Positions 34,689 to 44,250 are shown, numbered from the stretch's first letter. The stretch: 64,000 nt of DNA from Bacteroidales bacterium (GCA_016709025.1 JADJEQ010000047.1:1-64000), one strand, 5' to 3'. Program-made: numbers and translations. Notes: generated by a model not told the origin, from the letters alone.

Positions 34689-36173
34689 ATGAAAGTACTT
34701 TTGGTGTATCCGCTTTATCCTGATTCATTCTGGAGTTTCAAACATGCGTTGCGGTTTATATCGAAAAAAGCGGCTGTTCCTCCCCTTGGACTCATTACAG
34801 TTTCGGCCATGTTGCCATCAGAATGGCAAAAGAAACTTGTCGACATGAATGTTTCACAACTCAAAACTTCTGACATTCAATGGGCTGACCTGGTTTTTAT
34901 AAGTGCCATGGTTATCCAGAAGGAGTCTGTTGACTACATCATCCGCGAATGCGTGAAACTGGGTGCAAAAATTGTTGCCGGAGGTCCCCTTTTTACCCAG
35001 GAATATCAAAACTATCCCAGTGTTGACCATTTTGTGCTGAATGAAGCCGAAATTACGCTGCCCCTTTTTCTCAAAGATATGGAAGACGGAAGAGTACCCG
35101 ACAAGGTATATCGAACCGATCAATTTGCCGATATTTCATTGAGCCCTGTACCTGATTTCCATTTATTGTCGATGAAGGATTATGCCTTTATGGACATTCA
35201 GGTTTCACGTGGTTGCCCCTATTCCTGCGAGTTTTGCGAAATCACGACTTTGCTCGGAAACAAGGTTAGGATGAAAGCTACCGCACAGGTGATAAAAGAA
35301 CTGGAGGTTTTATACAAGCTTAACTGGCGGGGACATGTTTCAATAGTGGATGATAATTTCATCGGTAACAGGCACGAGATCAAACTTGATTTGCTTCCCG
35401 GTCTGGCCAGATGGATGAAGTTACATAAATACCCGTTTATATTCAGCGCCCAGACTTCCATAAATCTGGCCGATGATGATGAACTGTTAACGATGATGAC
35501 CAATGCAGGATTTGGTTCCACTTTTATCGGGATCGAAACCCCATCGGTGGAATCGCTGCATGAGTGCAATAAAGTTCAGAACAAAAACCGGAATATGTTG
35601 CATAGTGTGTTAAAGATTCAGCGGGCAGGATTGCTGGTATCGGGTGGTTTTATAGTGGGTTTTGACAGTGATTCTCCCGCTGTTTTTCAACAGCAGATCG
35701 ATTTTATTCAGCAGAGTGGTATTGTCTCGGCTATGGTAGGATTATTAAATGCGCCAAAGAATACAAAATTATACAACCGTCTGGGGGCGGAGAACAGGTT
35801 AATCAAGGAATCCTCCGGCAACAATACGGACTTGTCCATGAATTTTATACCCCGGATGAACCCTCACGAACTGATTGCCGGTTACAACAAAATTATACAC
35901 GACATATATACAACCAAGCCCTACTACAAAAGGGTCAGGAAGTTAATGGTCAACTACAAACGAAGAAATTCCAAAACAGTAAGTATAAGTTATGCAACGT
36001 TGAATGCCCTGATCCGTTCATTCCTGGTGATCGGGATCCTGAACCGGGGCCGCAGTGATTTCTGGAAGTTTATGATCTGGACGATGTTCAGCAGACCAGG
36101 CCTGATGGCTGATGCCATTGAGTATTCAATCTATGGATATCACTACAGAACTGTTTATGGCTTGCGGAAGTGA
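34689..36173 (+). CDS. Cobalamin-binding radical SAM enzyme (DUF4070 type)
   Basis: A 494-residue protein with an N-terminal B12-binding-like domain (about residues 1-135), a radical SAM core with the cluster motif CPYSCEFC (Cys 176, 180 and 183) and the downstream VDDNFIGNRHEIK, IGIETPSVESL and SGGFIVGFDSD segments, and a C-terminal DUF4070-like domain (about 345-480). This is the arrangement of the methylases HpnP and HpnR that act on hopanoids and of related lipid- or natural-product-modifying enzymes. The product here is unknown, and no hopanoid genes are nearby. Transcribed from module G, which places it in the putative stress regulon. Confidence 0.9.
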   Translation: MKVLLVYPLYPDSFWSFKHALRFISKKAAVPPLGLITVSAMLPSEWQKKLVDMNVSQLKTSDIQWADLVFISAMVIQKESVDYIIRECVKLGAKIVAGGPLFTQEYQNYPSVDHFVLNEAEITLPLFLKDMEDGRVPDKVYRTDQFADISLSPVPDFHLLSMKDYAFMDIQVSRGCPYSCEFCEITTLLGNKVRMKATAQVIKELEVLYKLNWRGHVSIVDDNFIGNRHEIKLDLLPGLARWMKLHKYPFIFSAQTSINLADDDELLTMMTNAGFGSTFIGIETPSVESLHECNKVQNKNRNMLHSVLKIQRAGLLVSGGFIVGFDSDSPAVFQQQIDFIQQSGIVSAMVGLLNAPKNTKLYNRLGAENRLIKESSGNNTDLSMNFIPRMNPHELIAGYNKIIHDIYTTKPYYKRVRKLMVNYKRRNSKTVSISYATLNALIRSFLVIGILNRGRSDFWKFMIWTMFSRPGLMADAIEYSIYGYHYRTVYGLRK

Positions 36174-36179
36174 AGTCAG

Positions 36180-36655
36180 AAGCCGGTCAGAGAGAAGGGG
36201 AGAGTGAGAGAGAATGGGAGAAGGGGACTGAGAGACGAAGAGACTGAGAGACGAAGAGAAGGGGTGAGTGAGAGAAGGGGTGAGTGAGAGAAGGGGTGAA
36301 GGAGACTAAGAGACTGAGGGACTGAGAGACTAAGAGACTGAGAGACAAGAGAGAGGAGAAGGAGACTAAGAGACTGAGGGACTAAGAGACGAAGAGACTG
36401 AGAGACTGAGAGATAAAGGCACTGAGAGATGAGTAGTGAGTGAAGTAACCAGTAACCAGCAACCAGCAACCAGCAACCAGTAACCAGTAACCAGTAACCA
36501 GTAACCAGCAACCAGAAACAGAAGTATGAAGTATGAAGTAAGAAAATGAATTTGAGACTAAGAGAACAAGAGAGACCAGTAACCAGAAACGAGACACCAG
36601 CCCCGCTCAACCTCAACCTCAACCTTAACCTTAACCTTAACCTTAACCTCAAATG
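36180..36655. repeat. Purine-rich low-complexity island
   Basis: Starts at the stop of the radical SAM gene. It consists of GAGACTAA/GAGACTGA words, then ACCAGCA/ACCAGTA heptamers (about 36445-36515), then a (CTCAAC)n(CTTAAC)n hexamer array (36605-36652). Antisense open frames of up to 167 codons here are low-complexity artefacts. Confidence 0.85.
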
Positions 36656-36692
36656 AAAACCACACTGCCATTGTATCATGCGCCAGTCAATG

Positions 36693-36757
36693 TGTGAATT
36701 ATGTAATTAATATAAATAGTTGTATAACAAAATCCGGGTATATGCTTCCCAACTTTG
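36693..36757 (+). promoter_or_regulatory. AraC-type promoter module H (for 36788)
   Basis: Box 1 TGTGAATTATGTAAT at 36693, box 2 TATAAC at 36723, -7 box CAACTTTG at 36750-36757. The lipoprotein start codon is 31 bp downstream. Confidence 0.86.
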
Positions 36758-36787
36758 TATGCTTGTAAAACATCTTAAAACAAAAAA

Positions 36788-37564
36788 ATGAAAAAGTCAT
36801 TTCATGTGCTGGTACTACTGACTCTTAGTGCTGGTTTGCTTTTTACCTCTTGCGGGCCAGGTAAAAAATTGCTGAGTTCTCAGGCCAGGGTTGACCAATT
36901 ACAAAAAGACAGCGTCAATACTCACGATCGTTTGATGGAATGCAATGCGCTGGTTAAAAATCTCCAGGACGATAAGGCCCTGGTTGAAAATGATTTAAAA
37001 GTTCTTACAACCGAATCAAAAATGACCATTGCCGATCAGGCGAAACGGCTTAAAAACCTTCAGGGAATCATCCAATCCCAGAAAGATGTAATGACCAAAC
37101 TTAAAAATTCAATCTCCGAAGCATTGGTAAATTATAAAGCCGATGAGTTAACTGTTTATATCAAGGACGGCAATGTGTATGTTTCGCTGGCCGAAAAACT
37201 GCTTTTCAAATCGGGAAGCGATGTGGTTAATCCGCAGGGGAAGGAAGCTTTAAAAACACTTGCAATGGCCATAGGCAGTGCCAAAGATATTACGGTGATG
37301 ATTGAAGGTCACACCGATAACGTACCTATGAAATCAAAAATGTTTCAGGACAATTGGGATCTCAGTACTGCAAGAGCTACCTCGATCGTCAGAATACTGA
37401 CACTCGACAATGGATTTGATGCAAAACGTATTACCGCTTCAGGCAGAAGCGAGTTTCATCCGGTAAGTGCGAATACAACCGATGAGGGGCGCGCATTAAA
37501 CCGCAGAACCGAGATAATTCTCACACCTGACCTGAAAGAACTTTTCAAAATTCTGGAACAATAA
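36788..37564 (+). CDS. OmpA-family lipoprotein with coiled-coil stalk
   Basis: A 258-residue lipoprotein (lipobox LFTSC, Cys 22). Residues ~30-120 form a coiled coil (VDQLQKDSVNTHDRLMECNA and onward), and residues ~135-250 an OmpA domain with KLLFKSGSDVVNPQGKEAL, VMIEGHTDNVPM and RALNRRTEIIL, which bind peptidoglycan diaminopimelate. The layout is like Pal or MotB-type wall anchors. It has its own module H and is followed by a small membrane protein gene. Confidence 0.9.
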   Translation: MKKSFHVLVLLTLSAGLLFTSCGPGKKLLSSQARVDQLQKDSVNTHDRLMECNALVKNLQDDKALVENDLKVLTTESKMTIADQAKRLKNLQGIIQSQKDVMTKLKNSISEALVNYKADELTVYIKDGNVYVSLAEKLLFKSGSDVVNPQGKEALKTLAMAIGSAKDITVMIEGHTDNVPMKSKMFQDNWDLSTARATSIVRILTLDNGFDAKRITASGRSEFHPVSANTTDEGRALNRRTEIILTPDLKELFKILEQ

Positions 37565-37748
37565 TTAACTTGAGTGGGATTTGAATTCAATGGCATGGGA
37601 ATTTAGGGATGCATGAGGTGAGAAACCGGCAGTGCGAAACACAGGTTTCGGGCTACAGGAATCTCGCCTTTTGTTACTTTCTCTATCAGCAATTCATTCT
37701 TCGGGTTTAAAGAATTTAAAATTAATCAACCGGTTTAATCTAATAAAG

Positions 37749-37958
37749 ATGAAAACACTTGCTGTCATCCTTCTTGTTGTTGGTCTGGGACTAACCATTT
37801 TTACAACAGTGACTTACTTTACAAAAGAAAAAATTGTTGATATAGGTGCGCTTGAAATTACCTCAAACAAACCTCACAACCTGAACTGGTCCCCTTTGAT
37901 TGGGATCGGTGTTATCGTAGCAGGTGGTATTCTCTTCTGGCAGTCAAGCAAAAAATAA
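37749..37958 (+). CDS. Small two-helix membrane protein
   Basis: Sixty-nine residues from the ATG at 37749: a first helix (AVILLVVGLGLTIFTTVTYF), the soluble loop EKIVDIGALEITSNKPHNLNWSP, and a second helix (LIGIGVIVAGGILFW). The loop, with EKxVDxGxLEI and NWSP, matches small Bacteroidota membrane proteins I have seen without assigned function. The frame is open from 37632, but the upstream part has no coding character. No module or terminator separates it from the OmpA lipoprotein 185 bp upstream, so co-transcription is possible. Confidence 0.72.
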   Translation: MKTLAVILLVVGLGLTIFTTVTYFTKEKIVDIGALEITSNKPHNLNWSPLIGIGVIVAGGILFWQSSKK

Positions 37959-38106
37959 TATTCAGGTTGAAGCCAGTATGAATTGCATACACAAATCTAT
38001 CTGTTTGAATCAGGCAGGCAGGTGCGTATATATTTAATTTGAAAGCATGTAAGTTCTCATGTCAGCTGCTGTTGACCGGAACCGGTTAAATAAAAGTTAA
38101 TTAAGG

Positions 38107-38673
38107 ATGAAACTCTACATTAAATACATGGTGAGCAACCGCTGCAAAATGTTGGTGAAGGAAGAGTTGAAGAAACTTGGACTTCATTACGTTTTTGTTG
38201 ACCTGGGCATTGTTGATGTTATGGAGGATATCAATCAACCGCAGCGGGAGCAATTCAAAAAGGCATTGCATCTGGCTGGCCTTGAGCTTATGGATGACAA
38301 AAAGGCCATGCTGATAGAGAAGATTAAAAATGTAATTATTGAAATGGTGCACTATTCCGATGAATTACCCAGGATAAACTTCTCCGATTACCTGAGTGAA
38401 AAATTAAGTTACGATTATACTTACCTTGCAAACCTTTTTTCGGAGGTACAGGGAACGACCATTGAGAAATTTACCATCAACCATAAGATTGAACGGGTAA
38501 AAGAACTGATTTTTTATGATGAACTGAGTATATCAGAGATTGCATGGATGATGAATTACAGCAGTGTGGCGCATTTATCCAATCAGTTTAAAAAAGTTAC
38601 CGGACTTTCACCATCGCATTTCAAACAGTTGAACGTCAAAAGGCGGATACCCATTGAAGAAATCGGGAATTAG
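38107..38673 (+). CDS. AraC-family regulator with HMA-like N-terminal domain (paralog 2)
   Basis: A 188-residue paralog of the proteins at 9060 and 53696. The N-terminal part starts MKLYIKYMVSNRCKM with Cys 13 and is predicted to fold like an HMA/ferredoxin domain; the C-terminal AraC domain has HTH1 around YDYTYLANLFSEV and HTH2 around SSVAHLSNQFKKV. The HTH helices are almost identical to those of the paralogs, so all three should recognise the same DNA sites, plausibly the TGTAAY direct repeat of the eleven promoter modules. It lies 44 bp upstream of the hybrid histidine kinase gene in the same orientation, which suggests a functional link. No module lies in front of its own start. Confidence 0.9.
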   Translation: MKLYIKYMVSNRCKMLVKEELKKLGLHYVFVDLGIVDVMEDINQPQREQFKKALHLAGLELMDDKKAMLIEKIKNVIIEMVHYSDELPRINFSDYLSEKLSYDYTYLANLFSEVQGTTIEKFTINHKIERVKELIFYDELSISEIAWMMNYSSVAHLSNQFKKVTGLSPSHFKQLNVKRRIPIEEIGN

Positions 38674-38717
38674 CCGGGCTTTATTCACTACACCAACTTC
38701 CTCAGGACAATAAAAAT

Positions 38718-41717
38718 ATGGAATCGAAAAAAGTGATGGAATCGCAATATGCCAGGGACCTGATTGAAGCCAGCATTGACCCTTTGTTTATCATAGACCA
38801 AGGTGGCAGAATTACCGATTTGAATGAAGCATTGACCAGAATAACCGGTTTGACGCGAAAAAAACTTACCGGCTCCATTTTTTTTCAATATTTTACCGAG
38901 CCTTTGCTGGCAAGGGAATTTCATGAGAAAGTGCTTTCTGCAGGTTCTGTTGGTGATATCTTGCTTACCCTCCGGCACAAAAACGGCAATGCCAACGATA
39001 TTTTATTCAATGGAACGATATTTAAAAATGATAAAGGGACTGTAATGGGTGCAATCATTGTGCTAAGAAACAATCCCGGGCAGGAACCGGCCAATGGGTT
39101 GGGTATCGCTCAAAAAGAACTCGTGTTTCAAAAAAAAGAAAAGAAAAAACGGGCAGAAGAATTAACCATAGCCAACAAGGAACTTGTTTTTCAAAACAAA
39201 GAGAAGGGGAAACGGGCTGCCGAATTAATTATAGCCAATATTGAACTGGCCTATCAGAATGATGAGAAGGAAAAACGGGCAGAAGAGCTAATCATTGCCA
39301 ACAAAGAGCTTGTTTTTCAGAACAACGAGAAAGAAAAACGGGCTGCCGAATTGATCATTGCCAACAAGGAACTGGTTTTTCAAAACAACGAAAAGGAAAA
39401 GCGGGCCGCTGAATTAATCATCGCCAATAAAGAACTTGCTTTTCAAAATGATGAAAAGGAAAAACGGGCAGATGAGTTAATCATTGCCAACAAGGAACTT
39501 GCTTTTCAGAATGATGAAAAGGGAAAACGTGCAGAAGAGTTAATCATAGCCAACAAAGAGCTTGTTTTTCAAAATAATGAAAAAGAAAAGCGGGCTGCTG
39601 AGTTAATCATAGCCAACAAGGAACTTTTTTTTCAAAACAACGAGAAGGAAAAGCGGGCCGCCGAATTGGTCATCGCCAACGAGGAACTTGCCATTCAGAA
39701 CGATGAAAAAGAAAAGCGGGAAGAAGAGTTAAGGGTTGCCAATTATGCCAGAAGCCTGATTGAAGCAAGCCTCGATCCTCTGGTTACCATTAATCCTGTG
39801 GGTAAGATTACCGACATGAATGAGGCAACCGTGAACATAACCGGCATCAACCGTGAACATCTTACCGGAACTAATTTTCTTGATTATTTTACCGAACCGG
39901 AGAAAGCCCGGGAAGTTTATCAGGAAGTATTTGCAAGGGGTTCAGTTGCGGATTCTCCGCTTACCCTGCGCCACAAGGACGGAAAACTTACCGATGTTTT
40001 ATTCAATGGCTCCGTTTATAAAGACGACCGGGGAAATGTTTTGGGAGTTGTAGTTGTTGCAAGAGATATCACTGAAGCAAAAAAGAATGAAAGGGAACTT
40101 ACCGAAGCCATGGTGTTCGCAGAACTGGCTACCGGACTCGCCGAAGATGCCAAAATAAAAGCGGAGAATGCTGCGCATATTGCCGAAAATGCAGTAAAGG
40201 CCAAGCAACAGTTCCTTTCGAACATGAGCCATGAGATTCGCACGCCAATGAATGCGATCATTGGTTTTACCAAGGTGCTGCTCAAGACCGACCTTTCTGT
40301 AAAACAAAAAGAATACCTGACCGCCATCAAGATGAGTGGCGATGCATTGATTGTGCTTATAAACGATATCCTGGACCTTGCCAAGGTTGATTCCGGTAAA
40401 ATGTCTTTTGAGCAAACCCCTTTCAAAATGGAATTGTCCATTTCGGCCATGCTTCACCTGTTTGAAACGAAAATCAGGGAAAAAAATCTGCAACTGGTAA
40501 AGGAATACGACAAAAGAATTCCTGAAGTAATGGTGGGAGATCCGGTGCGTTTGCACCAGGTTATTTTAAATCTGCTGAGCAATGCGGTGAAATTTACATC
40601 AAAGGGCAGAATCACGATAAGTGTCCGATTGGTCGATGAAGATGAAACCAAAGCAAGTATTGAGTTTTCTGTTACCGACACCGGTATTGGGATTGAGAAA
40701 GATAAAATAAAAAGTATTTTCGAGAATTTTCAACAGGCTACCAGCGGTACTTCACGGTTGTTTGGAGGAACAGGCCTGGGTCTTGCCATCGTTAAACAAC
40801 TGGTGGAGGCGCAGCATGGCACTATAAGCGTTAAAAGTAAACCGGGGGAGGGTTCTACATTCAGTTTCATTCTGAACTTTATCAAAACCAATGCTGATGC
40901 TGAGGTTGAATCAGGATTGGTGGAACTGGATTCGGAAAACAAAAATATCAAAGTACTGGTGGTTGAGGATATTCCACTAAACCAGTTGCTTATGAAAACA
41001 TTGCTGGATGAATTCGAATTTGAAAGTGATATTGCCGGTAATGGCAAAATCGCCATCGGTAAACTGGAAACCAACAATTATGATATTATCCTGATGGATC
41101 TGCAGATGCCTGAAATGAACGGGTTTGAAGCGACTGATTATATCCGCGATAAAATGAAATCCAAAATCCCGATCATTGCACTTACGGCGGATGTGACCAC
41201 GGTTGATCTCGCGAAATGCAAGGCCGTTGGTATGAACGACTACATTGCCAAACCGGTGGATGAACGCTTATTATACAGGAAAATAGTAGGTCTTGTTCAT
41301 AATTCAGGTATTGTAAAAGAATATAAGGATACCCAGGCCGATAAATCCAAACGGATAAAGTGCACCGATATGGATTACCTGATGCAACGGACTAAATCAA
41401 ATCCAAAGCTGATGATGGATATGATTTCACTCTACCTTGAACAAACACCGCCCCTGGTTCTGGCCATGAAGCAGAGTATGCATGAAAAGGACTGGAAATC
41501 ACTGTATTCGGCAGTTCATAAGATGATACCTTCTTTTGCAATTATGGGAATCAATCCTGATTTCGAAACGATGGCAAGAAAGGTTCAGGAATATGCCAGC
41601 ACCCAGCAACAGACCGATGTGATCCCCGACATGGTAATGCAACTCGAAACTATTTGCATTCAGGCTTGTGAAGAGCTTGAAGAAGAATTCAATTCAATTA
41701 ACAATAAAACAAAATGA
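38718..41717 (+). CDS. Hybrid sensor histidine kinase with 10 x 21-residue coiled-coil repeat
   Basis: A 999-residue cytoplasmic kinase without membrane segments. Order: PAS (~12-125), ten 21-residue units of the type IANKELVFQNNEKEKRAAEL (~130-339), second PAS (~345-460, very similar to the first), a short helix, HisKA with phospho-acceptor His 505 (SNMSHEIRTPMN), HATPase (N-box HQVILNLLSNAVKF, G-boxes DTGIGI and GTGLGLAI), receiver domain with IILMDLQMPEMNG, and a C-terminal Hpt-like domain (AVHKMIPS). It can form an internal phosphorelay. The 21-residue unit is exactly three heptads, so the repeat is a signalling coiled coil that can change length without losing phase. Overlaps the response regulator by 4 bp and follows AraC paralog 2. 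Confidence 0.92.
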   Translation: MESKKVMESQYARDLIEASIDPLFIIDQGGRITDLNEALTRITGLTRKKLTGSIFFQYFTEPLLAREFHEKVLSAGSVGDILLTLRHKNGNANDILFNGTIFKNDKGTVMGAIIVLRNNPGQEPANGLGIAQKELVFQKKEKKKRAEELTIANKELVFQNKEKGKRAAELIIANIELAYQNDEKEKRAEELIIANKELVFQNNEKEKRAAELIIANKELVFQNNEKEKRAAELIIANKELAFQNDEKEKRADELIIANKELAFQNDEKGKRAEELIIANKELVFQNNEKEKRAAELIIANKELFFQNNEKEKRAAELVIANEELAIQNDEKEKREEELRVANYARSLIEASLDPLVTINPVGKITDMNEATVNITGINREHLTGTNFLDYFTEPEKAREVYQEVFARGSVADSPLTLRHKDGKLTDVLFNGSVYKDDRGNVLGVVVVARDITEAKKNERELTEAMVFAELATGLAEDAKIKAENAAHIAENAVKAKQQFLSNMSHEIRTPMNAIIGFTKVLLKTDLSVKQKEYLTAIKMSGDALIVLINDILDLAKVDSGKMSFEQTPFKMELSISAMLHLFETKIREKNLQLVKEYDKRIPEVMVGDPVRLHQVILNLLSNAVKFTSKGRITISVRLVDEDETKASIEFSVTDTGIGIEKDKIKSIFENFQQATSGTSRLFGGTGLGLAIVKQLVEAQHGTISVKSKPGEGSTFSFILNFIKTNADAEVESGLVELDSENKNIKVLVVEDIPLNQLLMKTLLDEFEFESDIAGNGKIAIGKLETNNYDIILMDLQMPEMNGFEATDYIRDKMKSKIPIIALTADVTTVDLAKCKAVGMNDYIAKPVDERLLYRKIVGLVHNSGIVKEYKDTQADKSKRIKCTDMDYLMQRTKSNPKLMMDMISLYLEQTPPLVLAMKQSMHEKDWKSLYSAVHKMIPSFAIMGINPDFETMARKVQEYASTQQQTDVIPDMVMQLETICIQACEELEEEFNSINNKTK
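39105..39734 (+). repeat. Ten tandem 63-bp repeats inside the kinase gene
   Basis: Ten units of 63 bp each encode 21 residues. The units are similar but not identical at the DNA level, with most changes at third codon positions, so the repeat is under protein-level selection. Copy number could vary between strains. Confidence 0.9.
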
Positions 41718-42148
41718 ACGACAGCCATAAAATCAAACTGTTTCTTGTCGATGATGACACGGTTTATTTAAAATCGCTTGAAATAGATTTTCTACAACAC
41801 GCGGACTTCGAAATCGAAACCTTTGCAACAGGCGAACTTTGCATTAAGAATTTATTCAAAAATCCGGATGTGATCATCCTGGATTACTTACTCGACGGCA
41901 TTGACAAAAGTGCCATGAACGGGCTGGAAACGCTCGATAAAATAAGAGCTTTTGATCCGGCGATTCCCGTGGTGATTTTATCCGCCCAGGATAAAATTGA
42001 AGTGGCGGTAAACTGCATGCATCACAAAGCTTTCGACTATATTGTAAAAAGTGAAACAGCATTCTTCAGATTGCAGAAAGTAATTGAAACCATCATGTAC
42101 ACGCATAAGATTGAGAAAACCTTAAGCTGGTATATGGAGAAGATGTAA
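41714..42148 (+). CDS. Single-domain response regulator
   Basis: A 144-residue receiver domain with the acidic pocket LVDDD, phospho-acceptor Asp in VIILDYLLDG (insert GIDKSAMNG after it), the conserved Ser of VILSAQDK and Lys of YIVKS. No output domain is attached. The start codon overlaps the kinase stop (ATGA), so both are translated together. It could act as a phosphate sink or shuttle between the kinase and a downstream Hpt, or work by protein contact; there is no DNA-binding module. Confidence 0.9.
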   Translation: MNDSHKIKLFLVDDDTVYLKSLEIDFLQHADFEIETFATGELCIKNLFKNPDVIILDYLLDGIDKSAMNGLETLDKIRAFDPAIPVVILSAQDKIEVAVNCMHHKAFDYIVKSETAFFRLQKVIETIMYTHKIEKTLSWYMEKM

Positions 42149-42462
42149 TCGTTGTAGTTCCAGCTGCATGCGCGGTTACAGGCGTCTCGTTTTTCTTTTC
42201 TGAATAAATATCAATGCCGTTTAAATCAGGTTTAGGATTTTGAGCATAAGACGGAGCGACAGGGGGAAATCTGTTGTTAATAAGGAAAACATCGTTACAA
42301 AAGGCCTGCAACAGTCCACATAAAATAAGACCTTGACATATTACATATATAAATGATATATATATCAGATGATAACACACCCGCCCATTTTCCGTGCTGA
42401 CATCAGAAATTCAGTTTGCATTTACCTGTAGTTTTCCTTTTCATATGCGCGTCAGCCTGATG
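42149..42462. other. Intergenic region before module I
   Basis: About 310 bp with no recognisable gene. A short (AT)-rich ATATATAAATGATATATATAT stretch is the only notable feature; no clear terminator is seen after the response regulator. Confidence 0.5.
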
Positions 42463-42527
42463 TGTGAATAATGCAATTTTTCAAAGGAATTGTATAATAC
42501 TTTCCAGGAAATAAGAAAGTATTTTTA
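42463..42527 (+). promoter_or_regulatory. AraC-type promoter module I (for 42768)
   Basis: Box 1 TGTGAATAATGCAAT at 42463, box 2 TATAAT at 42493, -7 box TATTTTTA at 42520-42527. Both spacings are conserved. The leader to the start codon at 42768 would be about 230 nt. Confidence 0.78.
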
Positions 42528-42767
42528 TTCAACACATTGTTTCTCAATACAGTATTGAAAAATCAATAAATTCTGACAACCTGGTTTAGACTATTGTACC
42601 GGGCACGGCAGAATGTGAGTTCAAACTTGTCAGTTTTGGGTGCCGGACAGGTATCTTTTTGAGGCCGTTCATTAAATGCATGTCGGGAAATGTATTTTAA
42701 AGGCCATATAAGTTGTCAACATATCATTATCCGTCTTTTTTTTCAATCTCCTTTAAAATTAAACGAA

Positions 42768-43046
42768 ATGGAAGAAATTCTTAGTCCTGATCAATGGAAC
42801 GAAATTCAGATCATGCTCAAAATAAAATTCCCGGAACTTGCAGATGATGATATGCAATATCATGAATCTCTGGAAAATGATTTGTTGCGAATGGTTGGGT
42901 ATTCAATAAAAAGGGATCTTGTTCATATGCAGGGATTGTTTTCCGCTCCGTTAAAAGTTTTTCTGAACAATAAATACCCGGTGAACAATGGAATACATCT
43001 GTTCGGACAAAAGGCAAAATTGAAACACAAAGTTATCACCATCTAG
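42768..43046 (+). CDS. Small CsbD-like stress protein
   Basis: Ninety-two residues from the ATG at 42768. The segment QWNEIQIMLKIKFPELADDDMQ aligns by eye with the core of CsbD-type general stress proteins (W-x-E-I-K-x-x-L-K-x-K-F/Y-x-x-L-T-D-D-D-L), followed by a Leu-containing amphipathic helix. The C-terminal third (FLNNKYPVNNGIHLFGQK) has no counterpart in typical 60-residue CsbD proteins. The similarity is weak but fits its place behind promoter module I. The frame is open further upstream to 42690, but the added residues look non-coding. A terminator follows at 43117. Confidence 0.6.
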   Translation: MEEILSPDQWNEIQIMLKIKFPELADDDMQYHESLENDLLRMVGYSIKRDLVHMQGLFSAPLKVFLNNKYPVNNGIHLFGQKAKLKHKVITI

Positions 43047-43116
43047 TTTTGAAACAGTCAAAGTCATTGCTGCCTGGTAATATGGATTATTCCCATTTCA
43101 AAAGGATCATTCGTAA

Positions 43117-43143
43117 ACCGGCATATACGATGCCGGCTTTTAT
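43117..43143 (+). terminator. Rho-independent terminator after the CsbD-like gene
   Basis: CCGGCAT and ATGCCGG pair perfectly around ATACG and are followed by CTTTTAT. Confidence 0.72.
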
Positions 43144-43360
43144 GAATTTGATATCAGAATAATGCTGGCAATCAGATTCATCAAACTAATTTCAATGTCG
43201 TTGAAATCAGAGAAGGCATAGACTGAAAGGTACCGTAAGATTGCTGCCGGAATAGCGGGGTAAGTTTCACGCGCGGCAATGAGGATGCTTTTTTCAAAGC
43301 CTGATTAATGGCCAAACAGGATATTGATTCATTGCCCTTTTTCTTATTCACGAATCAGTT

Positions 43361-43996
43361 ATGATAAAAAACGTGGTCCTGATAGTAGCTCACCCCGATG
43401 ATGAAACACTTTGGGCAGGTGGGACAATTCTGGGCAACCCGTCACTAAATTGTTATATCATCAGTCTCTGTCGCAGAAGTGACGCGGAAAGGTCTGCAAA
43501 GTTTTTCCAGGCATTAAAAATCCTGAATTCAGATGGGATCATGGGGGATCTTGATGATGGCCCTGATCAATTTCCGGTTGATGAAAAAGAGATCGGGCAG
43601 TTGATACTGGAATTACTTCCTGACAGGCATTGCGATGTGATCATAACCCATAGCCCTTTCGGAGAATATACCAGGCATAAAAGACATGAAGAAATTGGTA
43701 AAGCAGTGTTTAAACTGTGGAATTCCGGAAAAATCTCTGCCAGTGAACTTTGGATATTCGCTTATGAAGATGGCAATAAGGACTATTTCCCAAAAGCCAT
43801 CGAAAATGCGCATAGTTACTCAAAACTTACAAAGGAGATCTGGATGAGGAAATACAAAATGATTACTGAAACATATGGATTTGATCCTAAAAGCTGGGAA
43901 GCAGAAACAACCCCAAAGATTGAAGCATTCTGGCAGTTTACAAATCCTTTCGTTGCTAAAAAATGGCTGGATCAATCAGAATACAGGAATCCCTGA
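43361..43996 (+). CDS. PIG-L family deacetylase
   Basis: A 211-residue protein of the PIG-L/LmbE family, with the zinc-binding motif AHPDDE (residues 10-15) near the N-terminus and the second metal-binding region THSPFGEYTRHKRHEEIG. These enzymes remove acetyl groups from N-acetylglucosamine in glycolipids, thiol cofactors or antibiotics. No signal peptide, so cytoplasmic. It lies 320 bp upstream of a GT4 gene, and such deacetylase-glycosyltransferase pairs are common in small glycoconjugate pathways. A bacillithiol-like BshA/BshB pair is conceivable, but the GT sequence does not look like BshA, and a BshC is not in view. Confidence 0.88.
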   Translation: MIKNVVLIVAHPDDETLWAGGTILGNPSLNCYIISLCRRSDAERSAKFFQALKILNSDGIMGDLDDGPDQFPVDEKEIGQLILELLPDRHCDVIITHSPFGEYTRHKRHEEIGKAVFKLWNSGKISASELWIFAYEDGNKDYFPKAIENAHSYSKLTKEIWMRKYKMITETYGFDPKSWEAETTPKIEAFWQFTNPFVAKKWLDQSEYRNP

Positions 43997-44250
43997 AGTC
44001 GTAAAAGTATGTTGCTCACCCACCAGGGAAATTCGTCACTCAATAAGGATTGTGATCGCCCGGAAGAGAATAACTCCCTATAATGAGTCATAAAAGGTTT
44101 AGGCTAAGGATAAGGTTCAGAACATCCTGTTTCAGGTTCAACACTTTACATTTAGAAAAAAATCTCAAATCTGATTACCAATCGATGGTTGCTGGTTGGT
44201 GAGCATTGGTTGGTGAGCAAGCCGAACCATTGCCGAACCACAATCTGAAA

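Noticed and set aside
36176..36679. A 167-codon antisense open frame after the radical SAM gene
   Set aside because: Arg-Leu and Ser-Leu repeats from GAGACTGA and CTTAAC words, no start context, and it runs into module H.
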